64,000 bases of DNA, from the NCBI GenBank assembly GCA_022750335.1, contig JAKIVX010000001.1, forward strand, positions 67,350-131,349, read 5' to 3'. Positions within the stretch are counted from its first letter, which is position 1. Each line of letters starts with the position of its first letter. This stretch comes from Thermoplasmata archaeon (lineage in GTDB: Archaea > Thermoplasmatota > Thermoplasmata > Lutacidiplasmatales > UBA184). A program made the translations under genes and the position numbers. This document shows positions 42,124 through 51,052 of the stretch, in pieces. The notes beneath the pieces were generated by a model, which saw only the letters and a program-made list of their open reading frames with translations, was not told the DNA's origin and did no database searches.

Positions 42124-42663
42124 CTACTTTCTCAGCCGGCGGCGTCTCGGTTTCTGCCCAGAGGCTCCGGGTCGAAGCCCCATCCGGCGGTACAGGCGTC
42201 GGTGCTCGGTCGGCTGGATCCACTCGATCCTCAGGTACTCGATCAACTCGTCGTCGGTCATCCCGATCCGCTTTCCCTCCCGCACCGTGATCGAGTATGC
42301 CTCGATCTCGGACGGGGCGTCGACGTAGCTGAGCTTGGGATAGAACAAGGGTTTCTTGTCTCGGAACTGTTTCACGTGGCACAGCTCGTGAACGATGTCG
42401 AGATAGACATTCCGGAAATCTCCGTCGTTCAAGTAATGGCTGCTGATGATGAGATGCCCGTCCAGATCGCTGGTGCTCATGTAACCGAACCTCGCCGAGA
42501 AGAACTCGACCTTCAGATTTCGAAGTATCCGCGCGGTCTGCGGACCGAAAAGATCGCGGACCGTAGGGACCTCGGAAAATCCTCGAAAGAATCGCTCGAA
42601 GCGGTAGAGTTGGGTCGGGGCATGACGTTCAATCCGGACTTTCAGTTTCGACTCGAGGGCCAT
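42124..42663 (-). CDS. HExxH putative zinc metallopeptidase-like protein
   Basis: The 179-residue protein has DIVHELCHVKQFRDK, with HELCH at 92-96, the zinc-peptidase motif, followed 20-25 residues later by DAPSEIEAYSIT where a third ligand (Glu) is plausible. There is no signal peptide, so it is probably cytoplasmic, like SprT- or COG-type small metallopeptidases. The end is Arg/Lys-rich. I start at the ATG at 42663; the upstream frame to 42777 lacks protein character. Confidence 0.7.
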   Translation of the reverse strand: MALESKLKVRIERHAPTQLYRFERFFRGFSEVPTVRDLFGPQTARILRNLKVEFFSARFGYMSTSDLDGHLIISSHYLNDGDFRNVYLDIVHELCHVKQFRDKKPLFYPKLSYVDAPSEIEAYSITVREGKRIGMTDDELIEYLRIEWIQPTEHRRLYRRMGLRPGASGQKPRRRRLRK

Positions 42664-42767
42664 GACCGGGGAGGGTCGTTGGTCCCCATAGGTCCTTCTC
42701 CACGAGGGAACTCGCTGCTCGGAACTGCGGCAACGGTCCGGAACCGGTCTCCAACTCCCCGAACGGA

Positions 42768-44036
42768 GTGCGAGCATCGGTGAGCTCGACGGACCTCCCG
42801 AGCGCCTCGGGACGCCTCCTCCGAGGTCCCCGGAGCGCGTTTCGCTGGACGGCGTACGTCCTGGGCGTTACCTCGTTCGCCGGCGGGATTCCTACCCCGT
42901 TTTACCCCCTCTACGAACAGCGTTTCGGATTTTCCGCTGGGATTCTAGGGGTCGTGTTCGGGGCGTATGCCGCCGGGGTTCTGTTGACGCTCTTCTTCGT
43001 AGCCCCATTGGCGGAACGGGTCGGTCGGAGGAATCTGCTCTATCTCGGGATGGCACTGACCGCAGTCGGTGCGCTCGTTTTTGCCTTAGCGACCGGGGTG
43101 CTTTGGCTTGCGTTGGGGCGAGTCCTCGCCGGGATGGCCGTCGGGGCCACCACCAGCGTGGCTACCGCGGCCATGACCGACCTCGAACCCTACCGAGACC
43201 AGCACCATGTCGCGCGTGTCGCCGTCGCCGCTAATTTCGGTGGGGTCGCACTGGGCGTCACCCTGAGCGGTCTGTTCGCTCAGTTCGGTGCCGATCCGAG
43301 CCAAGTAGTCTACGTGCTCCCAATCCTCGCCAGCGTGCTCGGAGTCGTGGCGGTCCGTGCCACTCCGGAGACCGCCACGGCGATCAGGGCGAAGCTCCCG
43401 TGGCGGATCCAACGAATCTCGGTCCCGCGTGAACTCCGCCGCCCCTTCTGGGTCGCCGCGGGGGGAATCGCAGCGTGCTACTCCATCTACGGATTCTTCG
43501 CGGCACTCGTCCCGTCGTATATTCGGGTGGGGCTCCATGCCAACAGCCCCCTCGCCGCCGCCGGGGTCGTCGCCCTCATGTTCGGGGCGGCGGCATTCAC
43601 TCAAGTTGTCACGGGTCAGATCCGCGACCGACGCGCCCTCCTAGTCGGGTTCCCGTTGCTCGTGGGTGCGCTGATCGCCCTCGTGCTGATCCTACCACTG
43701 AGCTCCATGACGTGGCTGGTCCTCGTTACCGCAGGGATGGGGGGAGCCGTGGGCCTGACGTACATGGGGAGCGTCACGCTGGTCGACCGAGTGGCTCCCG
43801 AGGCGCAGCGGGGGGAGCTGCTCGCCGGATACTATTGCGCGGGATACCTCGCGCTCGCCATCCCGACTATCGGAGTGGCCGAAGCCTCGGACTGGGTCGG
43901 ACTCGCCGAGGCCGGTATTCTCTTCGGCGCCGTCCTTGCCGTGGCGGTCGCGATTCTGTTCGTGGGGGTCCTCCGAACGCCGACCCCGCCGGGAGGAGGA
44001 GGGCGACCCCGCTCCGGAACAAGCAAGGTCGATTGA
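42768..44036 (+). CDS. Major facilitator superfamily transporter
   Basis: The 422-residue product has twelve hydrophobic segments with the MFS loop motif between segments 2 and 3 (APLAERVGRRNLLYLG) and a related loop in the second half (TGQIRDRRALLVG). Substrate cannot be told; the closest look is to drug/sugar efflux MFS proteins. GTG starts at 42768 or 42780 are possible. Confidence 0.9.
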   Translation: MRASVSSTDLPSASGRLLRGPRSAFRWTAYVLGVTSFAGGIPTPFYPLYEQRFGFSAGILGVVFGAYAAGVLLTLFFVAPLAERVGRRNLLYLGMALTAVGALVFALATGVLWLALGRVLAGMAVGATTSVATAAMTDLEPYRDQHHVARVAVAANFGGVALGVTLSGLFAQFGADPSQVVYVLPILASVLGVVAVRATPETATAIRAKLPWRIQRISVPRELRRPFWVAAGGIAACYSIYGFFAALVPSYIRVGLHANSPLAAAGVVALMFGAAAFTQVVTGQIRDRRALLVGFPLLVGALIALVLILPLSSMTWLVLVTAGMGGAVGLTYMGSVTLVDRVAPEAQRGELLAGYYCAGYLALAIPTIGVAEASDWVGLAEAGILFGAVLAVAVAILFVGVLRTPTPPGGGGRPRSGTSKVD

Positions 44037-44144
44037 GCGCCCTCAGGTAGTTTCGGGTTCCTGTCCGTCCGTCGCGTCTCGGGCGAGGGCGCGACCTCCG
44101 AGACCTGCCGTTCAAGTAGGGGGTTCGCGCTCCGGAGGGGTCAG

Positions 44145-44780
44145 ATGCGGTCAGATCCTCGGGGATCGGTCAGCCCGCTTCCGGCTCCGCAGAACCTCGT
44201 GCAGAGCCGGTCGGCCCCCGGTTTCCCACGAGAGTTACTTCTCATGACGGTCGTCGTGGCGACCGCCGCTCTAATCCTAGCGGCCGCAATCTTGCCGAAC
44301 CCGCCGGCTCCGCGGGCGCTCGACACTGGGCCGACGGGTCCACATGGAGTCACGGTTGGAAATCCGATCTTGGGAATCTGCGGGCAGGGAACTCCCAGCC
44401 AGGCCCCGAGCTGCCTTTCGGGGGACTACGTCTACACACTTACCGTCGAGAGTTCCACGGAAGAGTTCGAGAATGTCGCGTTCCGAGTGCAGACCGCCAG
44501 CTTCTCGGTCTATTCGGCCTCGAGCGGGGAACCCGGATTCGCCATCTTGAACTCCAACGGAACGATCGCGGCGGCTTGGTCCTCGATGAATGGATCCCTA
44601 TTCATGGCGGCCTCCGATTGGAACTACTCGGACGGGGTCGCCCCCTCGACGCCGATGACCAACCTGTTCTCTATTGTCGTCGACATGGGAAGGGCCGACC
44701 CGATGGGCCAGGGCTACACATTTGTCCTCATCGGCACCGGATCGTATTCCGGAACGAGCAGCCCTCTCTCTCTTCCCTGA
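44145..44780 (+). CDS. Membrane-anchored secreted protein, hypothetical
   Basis: The 211-residue product has an N-terminal region with one hydrophobic helix (LLLMTVVVATAALILAAAIL), then a Ser/Thr/Gly-rich extracytoplasmic domain with two Cys early on (ICGQGTPSQAPSC) and beta-strand-like repeats. Its layout is like that of the 41080 gene and of the tandem pair at 62.6 kb. No family recognised; a pilin-like protein is possible but no processing motif is clear. Confidence 0.65.
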   Translation: MRSDPRGSVSPLPAPQNLVQSRSAPGFPRELLLMTVVVATAALILAAAILPNPPAPRALDTGPTGPHGVTVGNPILGICGQGTPSQAPSCLSGDYVYTLTVESSTEEFENVAFRVQTASFSVYSASSGEPGFAILNSNGTIAAAWSSMNGSLFMAASDWNYSDGVAPSTPMTNLFSIVVDMGRADPMGQGYTFVLIGTGSYSGTSSPLSLP

Positions 44781-45037
44781 ACGCCGAATCGAGATACCCG
44801 CGAACCCTTGACTCGATCAGTACCGCTCCCCCTGCGCGCTTTTGATGAGCAGTGGTATCGTTCGTGCCATGAGACTACGAACGGAGGCTCCATTTCCGCC
44901 CCGATTGGGAAGGTCGCCCCTCCGTCGCGCGAGATCCCCCGAGGGGTTGGACTCGCCTACCTCCGATGCCGGACCGTGGGTCCGCGGCAGGGGTGAGACC
45001 GATCGCGAGTGTTGAGTCAGGCCGGCGGTCTCTATCC

Positions 45038-46042
45038 GTGCCGGGCCCGACCTCCCCGCGCGAGACGGTCCTGCGTGTCGAACGGTTGGGGTATGCGTAC
45101 TCCCCCGAGCGGTTCGCGATCCGGGACCTGAGCTTCGAGGTGGGCCGAGGAGAGGTATTCGGCCTTCTCGGACGCAACGGTGCGGGGAAGACTACTACCG
45201 TCCGGGTTCTGACCACTCTGCTCCCGCCGACGGAAGGGACGGCCGAGCTCTTCGGCAAGGACCTGCATCGGTGCGGGCGCGCCGAACGGGCCCGGATCGG
45301 GGTGGTGCTCCAGGCCGAGAGCTTGGATTTCGTGTCGGTCGAACGCAACCTCACTCTCTACGGATTTCTATGGGGCGTTCCCCGGGAAGTCGCCAAGAGC
45401 CGAGCCGAGGAAATGCTGGCGCTCTTCGAACTCAACGAGGTTCGACATCGCAAACCCTGGGGCCTTTCTGGAGGAGAACGACGGCGGTTCCAGGTGGCTC
45501 GGGAACTCATGCACGAGATGGAGCTGCTCTTCCTCGACGAACCGACCGTCGGGTTGGACGCGCTCACCCGGAAGCGGATCCTCGAGTATCTCGCGCGGCG
45601 AGCACGGGACGGGCTGTCGATCGTATTCACGACGCACATCCTCCAGGAGGCCGACCAGCTCTGCCACCGGATCGGGGTCTTGCAGGGGGGTCGTCTCCGG
45701 GCCTCCGGTCCCCCGGCCGAGGTGAAGCGACGATACCGCGGCCCCCGGACCGTCGAGGCAGGATTCGAGCGGGCGCTCACGGATCCCGAGCGGACCGACC
45801 TCCTCGGGCTACTGACGCGCCACGGGGAGAAGTTCAAAGTAGTGAGCTTCGAACCGAGCGTCCTCACGTTCCAGGCCGGCAATGCGGAAGATCTTGTCGC
45901 TGAGATTTCCCGTTGGGCCTCGCCACGGGACCTCGACGTCGACCGGATCTCCGTGCGGGAAGCCACCCTGGAAGAGGCCTTCGTCAACCTTGTTTCCGAT
46001 GACGCACCGGCCGACCCCGGCCCACGTTCGGAGTTCGCGTGA
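45038..46042 (+). CDS. ABC transporter ATP-binding protein (DrrA/CcmA type)
   Basis: The product has Walker A GRNGAGKTT (45-53 from the chosen start), the signature LSGGERRRF, Walker B LLFLDEPTVGLD and the switch histidine in TTHILQEAD. The C-terminal 80 residues after the nucleotide-binding domain are typical of DrrA-like exporters. I use the GTG at 45038; an ATG at 44966 would add 24 unconserved residues. It is followed, with a 4-base overlap, by its permease. Confidence 0.92.
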   Translation: MPGPTSPRETVLRVERLGYAYSPERFAIRDLSFEVGRGEVFGLLGRNGAGKTTTVRVLTTLLPPTEGTAELFGKDLHRCGRAERARIGVVLQAESLDFVSVERNLTLYGFLWGVPREVAKSRAEEMLALFELNEVRHRKPWGLSGGERRRFQVARELMHEMELLFLDEPTVGLDALTRKRILEYLARRARDGLSIVFTTHILQEADQLCHRIGVLQGGRLRASGPPAEVKRRYRGPRTVEAGFERALTDPERTDLLGLLTRHGEKFKVVSFEPSVLTFQAGNAEDLVAEISRWASPRDLDVDRISVREATLEEAFVNLVSDDAPADPGPRSEFA

Positions 46043-46809
46043 AGCTCCCGCCGGTGGTGCGCCTGGTCGTTCGCAACTTCGAGGCGAACCTCGACCCGAT
46101 CACCCTCCTCGTCATGTTCGGGCAGCCGGCGTTCCTCATCGTCATCCTCGGAACGATGTTCAGCGGTCTCATCTCGTCGGTCGGGTCGTCCGGGTCGTAC
46201 ATCGCCTTCCTGGTCCCGGGGATGATCGCCTCGCAGATGATCACCGGTGCCGTCCTCTGCGGCCGCGTCTTCTGGCTCGACCGCCGCTGGGCGATGGTGG
46301 AGCAGATCTTCTCCGGACCGTTCCTGCGGGCGGAGTACCTAGCCGCCCTCCTCATCACGGCTCTTCTCTTTTCCCTGGTCGGCGTCGGGATCATGGTCCT
46401 GGTGGCCCTCCCCCTCATCGGGGTACCCGGACTCTCGGGGTTCGAGCTCTCGGTCATTCTTGGTACGATCGCGCTCGGAAGCCTGTTCTTCGGTGGACTT
46501 CTGATCGCGATCGGGGGTAGGATCCGGTCTGCAAACCTCTACTTCACCATCCAATCGGTGCTCCAGTACTTTCTGGTGTTCATATCGACCGTTTACTACC
46601 CCGTCTCCGCCAAGACTCCGCTCGTTCTGCGAGCGATCGTCTACGCAAACCCGCTCACCTACGCTGCCAACACGGTGCGGGATGCGTTCACCCACTCGTT
46701 CGGAGCCGGCGACCTAGTCGCGGGAGCCGTCCTGACCGGACTCGCGGTGGTTTCATTCGTCCTGGCCGTGGCGTCGTTCAACCGGCTGGAGCTTGGACCG
46801 GTTCAGTAG
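46039..46809 (+). CDS. ABC-2 type permease
   Basis: The 256-residue protein has six hydrophobic segments and DrrB/ABC-2 features: FLVPGMIASQMITGAVLCGR, RRWAMVEQIFSGPFLRAEYL and a late YYPVSAKTPLVLRAIVYANP. It forms the membrane part of the exporter whose ATPase it overlaps. Substrate unknown. Confidence 0.9.
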   Translation: MKLPPVVRLVVRNFEANLDPITLLVMFGQPAFLIVILGTMFSGLISSVGSSGSYIAFLVPGMIASQMITGAVLCGRVFWLDRRWAMVEQIFSGPFLRAEYLAALLITALLFSLVGVGIMVLVALPLIGVPGLSGFELSVILGTIALGSLFFGGLLIAIGGRIRSANLYFTIQSVLQYFLVFISTVYYPVSAKTPLVLRAIVYANPLTYAANTVRDAFTHSFGAGDLVAGAVLTGLAVVSFVLAVASFNRLELGPVQ

Positions 46810-46958
46810 CCGTATGGCCAAACCTCCCGCTCGTGCCGACGTGCGGTTCGGCGGCCTCACAATGGTGCGCAGGACGGGTGGGACAAGCGCCCCGAGCCTC
46901 CAGTGGGGGTGAGGTAGTGCTATCCCTCGGTCTCCTTCTCGCCTCGCAGGTAAATCCC

Positions 46959-47078
46959 ATGGCGGGCACTCCGAGGAAGCGACCGAGCCCCGGCGCGAAG
47001 AAACGAAACGCGAAGCAGCGGCAACGGCGGATCGCCGCGCGACGTCGCCGCGTTCCCCTCGGCGGCAAGAACCGTTAG
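46959..47078 (+). CDS. Very small basic protein
   Basis: This 39-residue frame is about 45% Arg/Lys (PRKRPSPGAKKRNAKQRQRR and on). It starts at an ATG and ends with TAG, 150 bases after the permease. A small RNA- or ribosome-associated protein is possible, but such frames also occur by chance in GC-rich DNA. No family recognised. Confidence 0.35.
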   Translation: MAGTPRKRPSPGAKKRNAKQRQRRIAARRRRVPLGGKNR

Positions 47079-47390
47079 TCCCGGCTCCTCTGATCGAGCG
47101 AGGGCGATGGTCCTCCCGGTGATGCTGGTCCCGGGGCGCTTCCGGAAGTCCAGACATTCCCGGGGGGCATCCAACCGGACGGACGCCGCGTGATCCTCGG
47201 GGGACGACGCGGGCGACCCGGGAACGGAAGGTCCAGGACGTTCCTTCTGCTTGCGCATCGCTAGGTCTATCGGGGGGAGCCGGTGTCGTCCACCCGTGCC
47301 TCTCGTTCGGCTCCCCGGCGACCGTTCGGAGCCGGCGGGACCGTTCGAGCCTCCACGACTCGGGAAAACACGACTGGGAAGGGTGATCTC
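47079..47390. other. Gap between ABC systems
   Basis: About 310 bases. The frame of the next ATPase is open back to 47283, but the N-terminal residues it would add are not conserved. I compared the rest with RNase P RNA, SRP RNA and box C/D motifs and found no convincing match. Confidence 0.4.
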
Positions 47391-48317
47391 GTGGACCTGA
47401 TCCGCACCGATTCGCTCACCAAACGCTACGGGTCGATCGTCGGTCTTTCGGGGCTTACGGTAACGATTCCCACGGGAACGATCGCCCTCGTCGGGCCCAA
47501 CGGGGCCGGAAAATCGACCTTCCTCCGTCTGCTCTTGGGTTTGCTTGAACCTACGCAGGGCACAGCCCAGGTGCTCGGTCAGGAAATCACACGCCAGGGC
47601 GTCGCCCTCCGGGAACAGGTCGGTTACATGCCCGAGCATGACTGCCTCATCCCGGCGATGACCGGGATCGGCTTCGTCGCCTACATGGGGAGGTTGAGCG
47701 GACTCCCGAAAAGTCAGGCGTTCGGTCGCGCCCACGACGTACTGCAATTCGTGGGACTCCGCGAGGAACGCTACCGGAAGATCTCGGAGTACTCGGTCGG
47801 CATGCGCCAACGAGTCAAGCTCGCACAGGCGATCGTGCACGATCCGGCACTAACCCTGTTGGACGAACCGACGGCCGGGCTCGACCCGACCGGCCGGGCG
47901 GAAATGCTCGCCCTCTTGAAGGTCCTCAGCGATACGAAGGACCGCAGCCTCGTCCTTTCTACCCACTTACTCCCCGACGTGGAAGGTCTGTGCGATTTCC
48001 TCGTGGTCCTCAATGACGGGCGGCTGCTCGCCGCGGCCCCGACCAAGGAAATCCTCTCCGGGGACGCGCGGGAGCTCGTCCTCCGAGTCAAGGGAGACCT
48101 CGCCCGATTCGTCCTGGCACTGGGCCACCACGGCGTCTCAGCCCGCCCCGCGCGACATGAGGTGCGCATCGACCGTCCTGTTGGCGGCGAGCGGGTCCTC
48201 TTCGAGGCGGCGGCAGAAGCGGAGTGCCAGATCCGCTACCTGGGGCCGGCGACCCGCAGCATCGAGGAGCTGTTCCTACAGTTGGTCCCGGGCGGAACGA
48301 GGGTGGCCCCTCCATGA
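47391..48317 (+). CDS. ABC transporter ATP-binding protein
   Basis: The product (308 residues from the GTG at 47391) has Walker A GPNGAGKST at 35-43, the Q-loop region VGYMPEHDCL, a signature YSVGMRQRVKLAQ, Walker B LTLLDEPTAGLDP and STHLLPDVE. It is the first of two ATPases in an ATPase-permease-ATPase-permease operon. Its stop overlaps the permease ATG. Confidence 0.92.
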   Translation: MDLIRTDSLTKRYGSIVGLSGLTVTIPTGTIALVGPNGAGKSTFLRLLLGLLEPTQGTAQVLGQEITRQGVALREQVGYMPEHDCLIPAMTGIGFVAYMGRLSGLPKSQAFGRAHDVLQFVGLREERYRKISEYSVGMRQRVKLAQAIVHDPALTLLDEPTAGLDPTGRAEMLALLKVLSDTKDRSLVLSTHLLPDVEGLCDFLVVLNDGRLLAAAPTKEILSGDARELVLRVKGDLARFVLALGHHGVSARPARHEVRIDRPVGGERVLFEAAAEAECQIRYLGPATRSIEELFLQLVPGGTRVAPP

Positions 48318-49147
48318 GCATCAACGCTCCCCGGTACACGATCGGATCGATCGCCCGAGAACCGCGATGGAACCGGGTCCGAGTCATTGTATTCGAAGGC
48401 CTGATGCGACGGCTGGCCGCGCTCAACATTGTGCTCATCGTGCTCGGATCCCTGATCGTCGGGGTCGAGGTCGTTATCTTCACGACGCCCGCGTTCGTGG
48501 AAATCCTCAACGCGGGCGGGTCGGTCGGTCTCTCCAACTTCGCGACTCCCTACCGATCGGTCGCGTATCTTTTGCTGGCCACCTTGTTGGTCGCGTCGGC
48601 CGGTGCGGGCGCCATCGCGGGCGACGTCGCGAATCGGTCGATCGCCCTCTACCTGAGCCGTCCGATCACCCCCCTCGACTACCTGATCGGCAAGGGAACC
48701 GCGGTCGGACTCGTCCTCGCCATCTTCTTCATCGTTCCCGGAGTCGGCGCATGTCTATTCGCCTATATCGTCGGCAACGTCTCGATCGGCCTGGCGGCGC
48801 TCGCGATGGGGGCGTTCATCGCAGTCGGTCTTCTGGTCGCCGTGGTCTTCACGTCCCTCTCCCTGTTCATGTCCAGCCTGACCCGGCGGCCGATCTTTGC
48901 TGGCGCCTCGATCTTCGGCGTCCTCGTCAGCGCCGAGGTCCTCGCCGCCCTCGTCCAAGGCGTGACCCGGAGCAATCAATCCCTCTACGTCAGCCCCATC
49001 GAAGACCTCCTGGCGGTGGGGCAGGCCACGTTCGGGGTGACCCCGACGATAAACGCCTCGGCGGCGCTGGTCATCGTCCTCGTCCTGACCGCGGTCTCGC
49101 TCCTGGTCGCCTACCTGCGAGTGCGCCAAGTGGAGGTGGTCGGTTGA
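48314..49147 (+). CDS. ABC-2 type permease
   Basis: The 277-residue protein has about six hydrophobic segments; AIAGDVANRSIALYLSRPIT is the conserved ABC-2 cytoplasmic motif (EL/D-R-x-x-G-T-x-x-x-x-L-x-x-P type). It pairs with one of the flanking ATPases. Its stop TGA overlaps the TTG start of the next gene. Confidence 0.9.
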   Translation: MSINAPRYTIGSIAREPRWNRVRVIVFEGLMRRLAALNIVLIVLGSLIVGVEVVIFTTPAFVEILNAGGSVGLSNFATPYRSVAYLLLATLLVASAGAGAIAGDVANRSIALYLSRPITPLDYLIGKGTAVGLVLAIFFIVPGVGACLFAYIVGNVSIGLAALAMGAFIAVGLLVAVVFTSLSLFMSSLTRRPIFAGASIFGVLVSAEVLAALVQGVTRSNQSLYVSPIEDLLAVGQATFGVTPTINASAALVIVLVLTAVSLLVAYLRVRQVEVVG

Positions 49148-50067
49148 CGACTCCGGTCGTGGTCGCGGTGGGGGCGACCAAGCGGTACGGGGAAGTGCTG
49201 GGACTGAACGGGTTCACCGCCGAATTCGGGCCGGGCATCACCGGTCTCGTTGGTCCGAACGGCGCCGGCAAATCGACTTTCTTCCGCGTCCTGGCCGGCC
49301 AATTGCATCTCGATGCCGGGACCGTCTCGGTGATGGGTCGGCCAACGTCCGCGCCGGTGCGGTCGAATCGCGAAGTGGGGTACTGTCCCGAATCGCCCAC
49401 GCTCTACGAGTGGATGACCGCGGAGGAGTTCCTGCGGTCCCTCCTCCTCCTGGACGGGTTCGATGCGACGGAGGCGCGACGTCGATGCGAGGACGCCTTG
49501 ACGACGGTCGATCTGCTCTCCGTGAAGGACCGCAAACTCGCCGGATTCAGTCGCGGGATGCGACAACGGGTCAAGATCGCCCAGGCGCTGGCCCACGAAC
49601 CCGCGCTCCTGCTCCTCGACGAACCGCTGAACGCCCTCGACCCGGTCAGTCGGGTGCACCTGCTCGACCTGTTCGCGCGCATCGCGCAGTCGGGACGCCA
49701 TATCATCCTCAGTTCCCACGTGCTCTACGAGGTGGAGCGGCTGACCGACCAGATCGTGATGGTCGCGAACGGGCGGGCGATCGCCCAGGGGGATCTGCAC
49801 CAGATCCGCGACCTCATCGACAGTCGTCCGCTCACGGTCGAGGTCACCACCGGAGCCCCCCGGGACCTGGGTCGAGCCCTCGCAGGTTGGGATCACGTCA
49901 CCGAGGTATCCTTCCCCGCGCCGGACAAAGTGCTGGCCCAGACTCGGTCGCCCGACGCGTTCTACCGATCCCTCGGGGAACTCGCTCGATCCGGGGCCAT
50001 CGAAGTACGCGGGGTCCGGGGCGTGGACGACAATCTCGAAGCAGTCTTCCGCCTCCTAGCCGGGTGA
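49144..50067 (+). CDS. ABC transporter ATP-binding protein
   Basis: The product has Walker A GPNGAGKST at 37-45, signature FSRGMRQRVKIAQ, Walker B LLLLDEPLNALDP and SSHVLYEVE. I choose the TTG at 49144 because it overlaps the preceding stop in the same way as other genes here; a GTG at 49156 or 49168 is the alternative. Its sequence is close to the ATPase at 47391, pointing to duplication of an ATPase-permease unit. Confidence 0.9.
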   Translation: MTTPVVVAVGATKRYGEVLGLNGFTAEFGPGITGLVGPNGAGKSTFFRVLAGQLHLDAGTVSVMGRPTSAPVRSNREVGYCPESPTLYEWMTAEEFLRSLLLLDGFDATEARRRCEDALTTVDLLSVKDRKLAGFSRGMRQRVKIAQALAHEPALLLLDEPLNALDPVSRVHLLDLFARIAQSGRHIILSSHVLYEVERLTDQIVMVANGRAIAQGDLHQIRDLIDSRPLTVEVTTGAPRDLGRALAGWDHVTEVSFPAPDKVLAQTRSPDAFYRSLGELARSGAIEVRGVRGVDDNLEAVFRLLAG

Positions 50068-50071
50068 TGAC

Positions 50072-50851
50072 GTGACGGGGCAACTCCGCCGGCTCGGCGT
50101 CATTGCAGCGATCACGTACCGTAGCATTTTCGTCGGGGGCCGACTCTGGATCTCCGCCCTCTTGGCGGCCCTGCCGCCCGTCCTGCTGGCGGCCTTCCTT
50201 TCCTACGGGGTGACGGGGTCGACCCTCATCAACGGTTGGGGGGCGATCCTGGTCACGCTCGTCCTGTCGGTCCAGATCCCGCTCACGACGCTCATCATCG
50301 GCGTGGGTCTGTTCCGGAACGAGATCGAAGACGACACGCTCCCGTACCTCACGCTGCGGACGATCGCTCGACCGTCCATCGTGATCGGCAAGTACCTCGG
50401 GGGATTGGCCGCGGCTCTCACGTTCCTCCTACCCTCGTTCCTCGTGGCCCTCGGCGTGACGGCCGCCGGCGCCAATGGCGTTGGATTCCCCATCGGGTAC
50501 ATCGCCGCGGGCCTCGCCATCCTCCTGCTGGGTACGGTCGCCTATCTCGCGGTCTACCTGCTCATGGGTCTCGTTACCCGCAGCGCGGTAGTGCTCGGGC
50601 TGGTCTATGCCTTCCTGTGGGAGTTCGTCCTCCAGAATTTCCCCGGGCATTTGCCTCAGGTCACCGTCTACTACTACCTCCGCACGGTCGGGGCCCACCT
50701 GACGTCCGGTGCGCCCCTCGGGTCCTATTCCACTTCGATCGCCCTCGCCGGTGCAGTTGCCGCTCCCCTCGGCGTCGCGGTGGTGGCGCTTTTGATCGCG
50801 AGCTTGGTGGTCAGCTCCGTGGAAACGGCCCCCGACCATTCTGACAGCTAG
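50072..50851 (+). CDS. ABC-2 type permease
   Basis: The 259-residue protein has six hydrophobic segments with FRNEIEDDTLPYLTLRTIAR as the cytoplasmic coupling motif. It starts with GTG 4 bases after the ATPase. It is less similar to the first permease than the two ATPases are to each other, so the complex may hold two different membrane subunits. Confidence 0.9.
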   Translation: MTGQLRRLGVIAAITYRSIFVGGRLWISALLAALPPVLLAAFLSYGVTGSTLINGWGAILVTLVLSVQIPLTTLIIGVGLFRNEIEDDTLPYLTLRTIARPSIVIGKYLGGLAAALTFLLPSFLVALGVTAAGANGVGFPIGYIAAGLAILLLGTVAYLAVYLLMGLVTRSAVVLGLVYAFLWEFVLQNFPGHLPQVTVYYYLRTVGAHLTSGAPLGSYSTSIALAGAVAAPLGVAVVALLIASLVVSSVETAPDHSDS

Positions 50852-51011
50852 GGCCTCAGCCGCAGCGGCGCGTGCCGCCGCACGGCCGCGGACAGGGTCG
50901 CTCGCCCGGTCTCAATCGAGATCCCAATCGAGCGCATCGGGGGCAGTTCGCGCGACCGTCGGTCCCTCAGCGGCACGATGTATGGATACGTACGAATGCG
51001 CTAAGGGAGCG

Positions 51012-51018
51012 GTATAAG
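51012..51018 (+). promoter_or_regulatory. Promoter box of the thermopsin-family gene
   Basis: GTATAAG lies 35-41 bases before the ATG at 51053, in an otherwise GC-rich 200-base gap. Confidence 0.45.
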
Positions 51019-51052
51019 GCCCCCCGGAACATCGACCGCTCAAGGTCTAGAC

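Noticed and set aside
44848-44900. Possible box C/D sRNA (TTTGATGAGC followed by GAGACTACG)
   Set aside because: The C box is imperfect and no CTGA D box with proper spacing follows.
47079-47390. Possible SRP RNA or RNase P RNA in the gap
   Set aside because: The segment GGGAACGGAAGGTCC recalls conserved loops, but the flanking helices and other universal motifs of either RNA could not be found.
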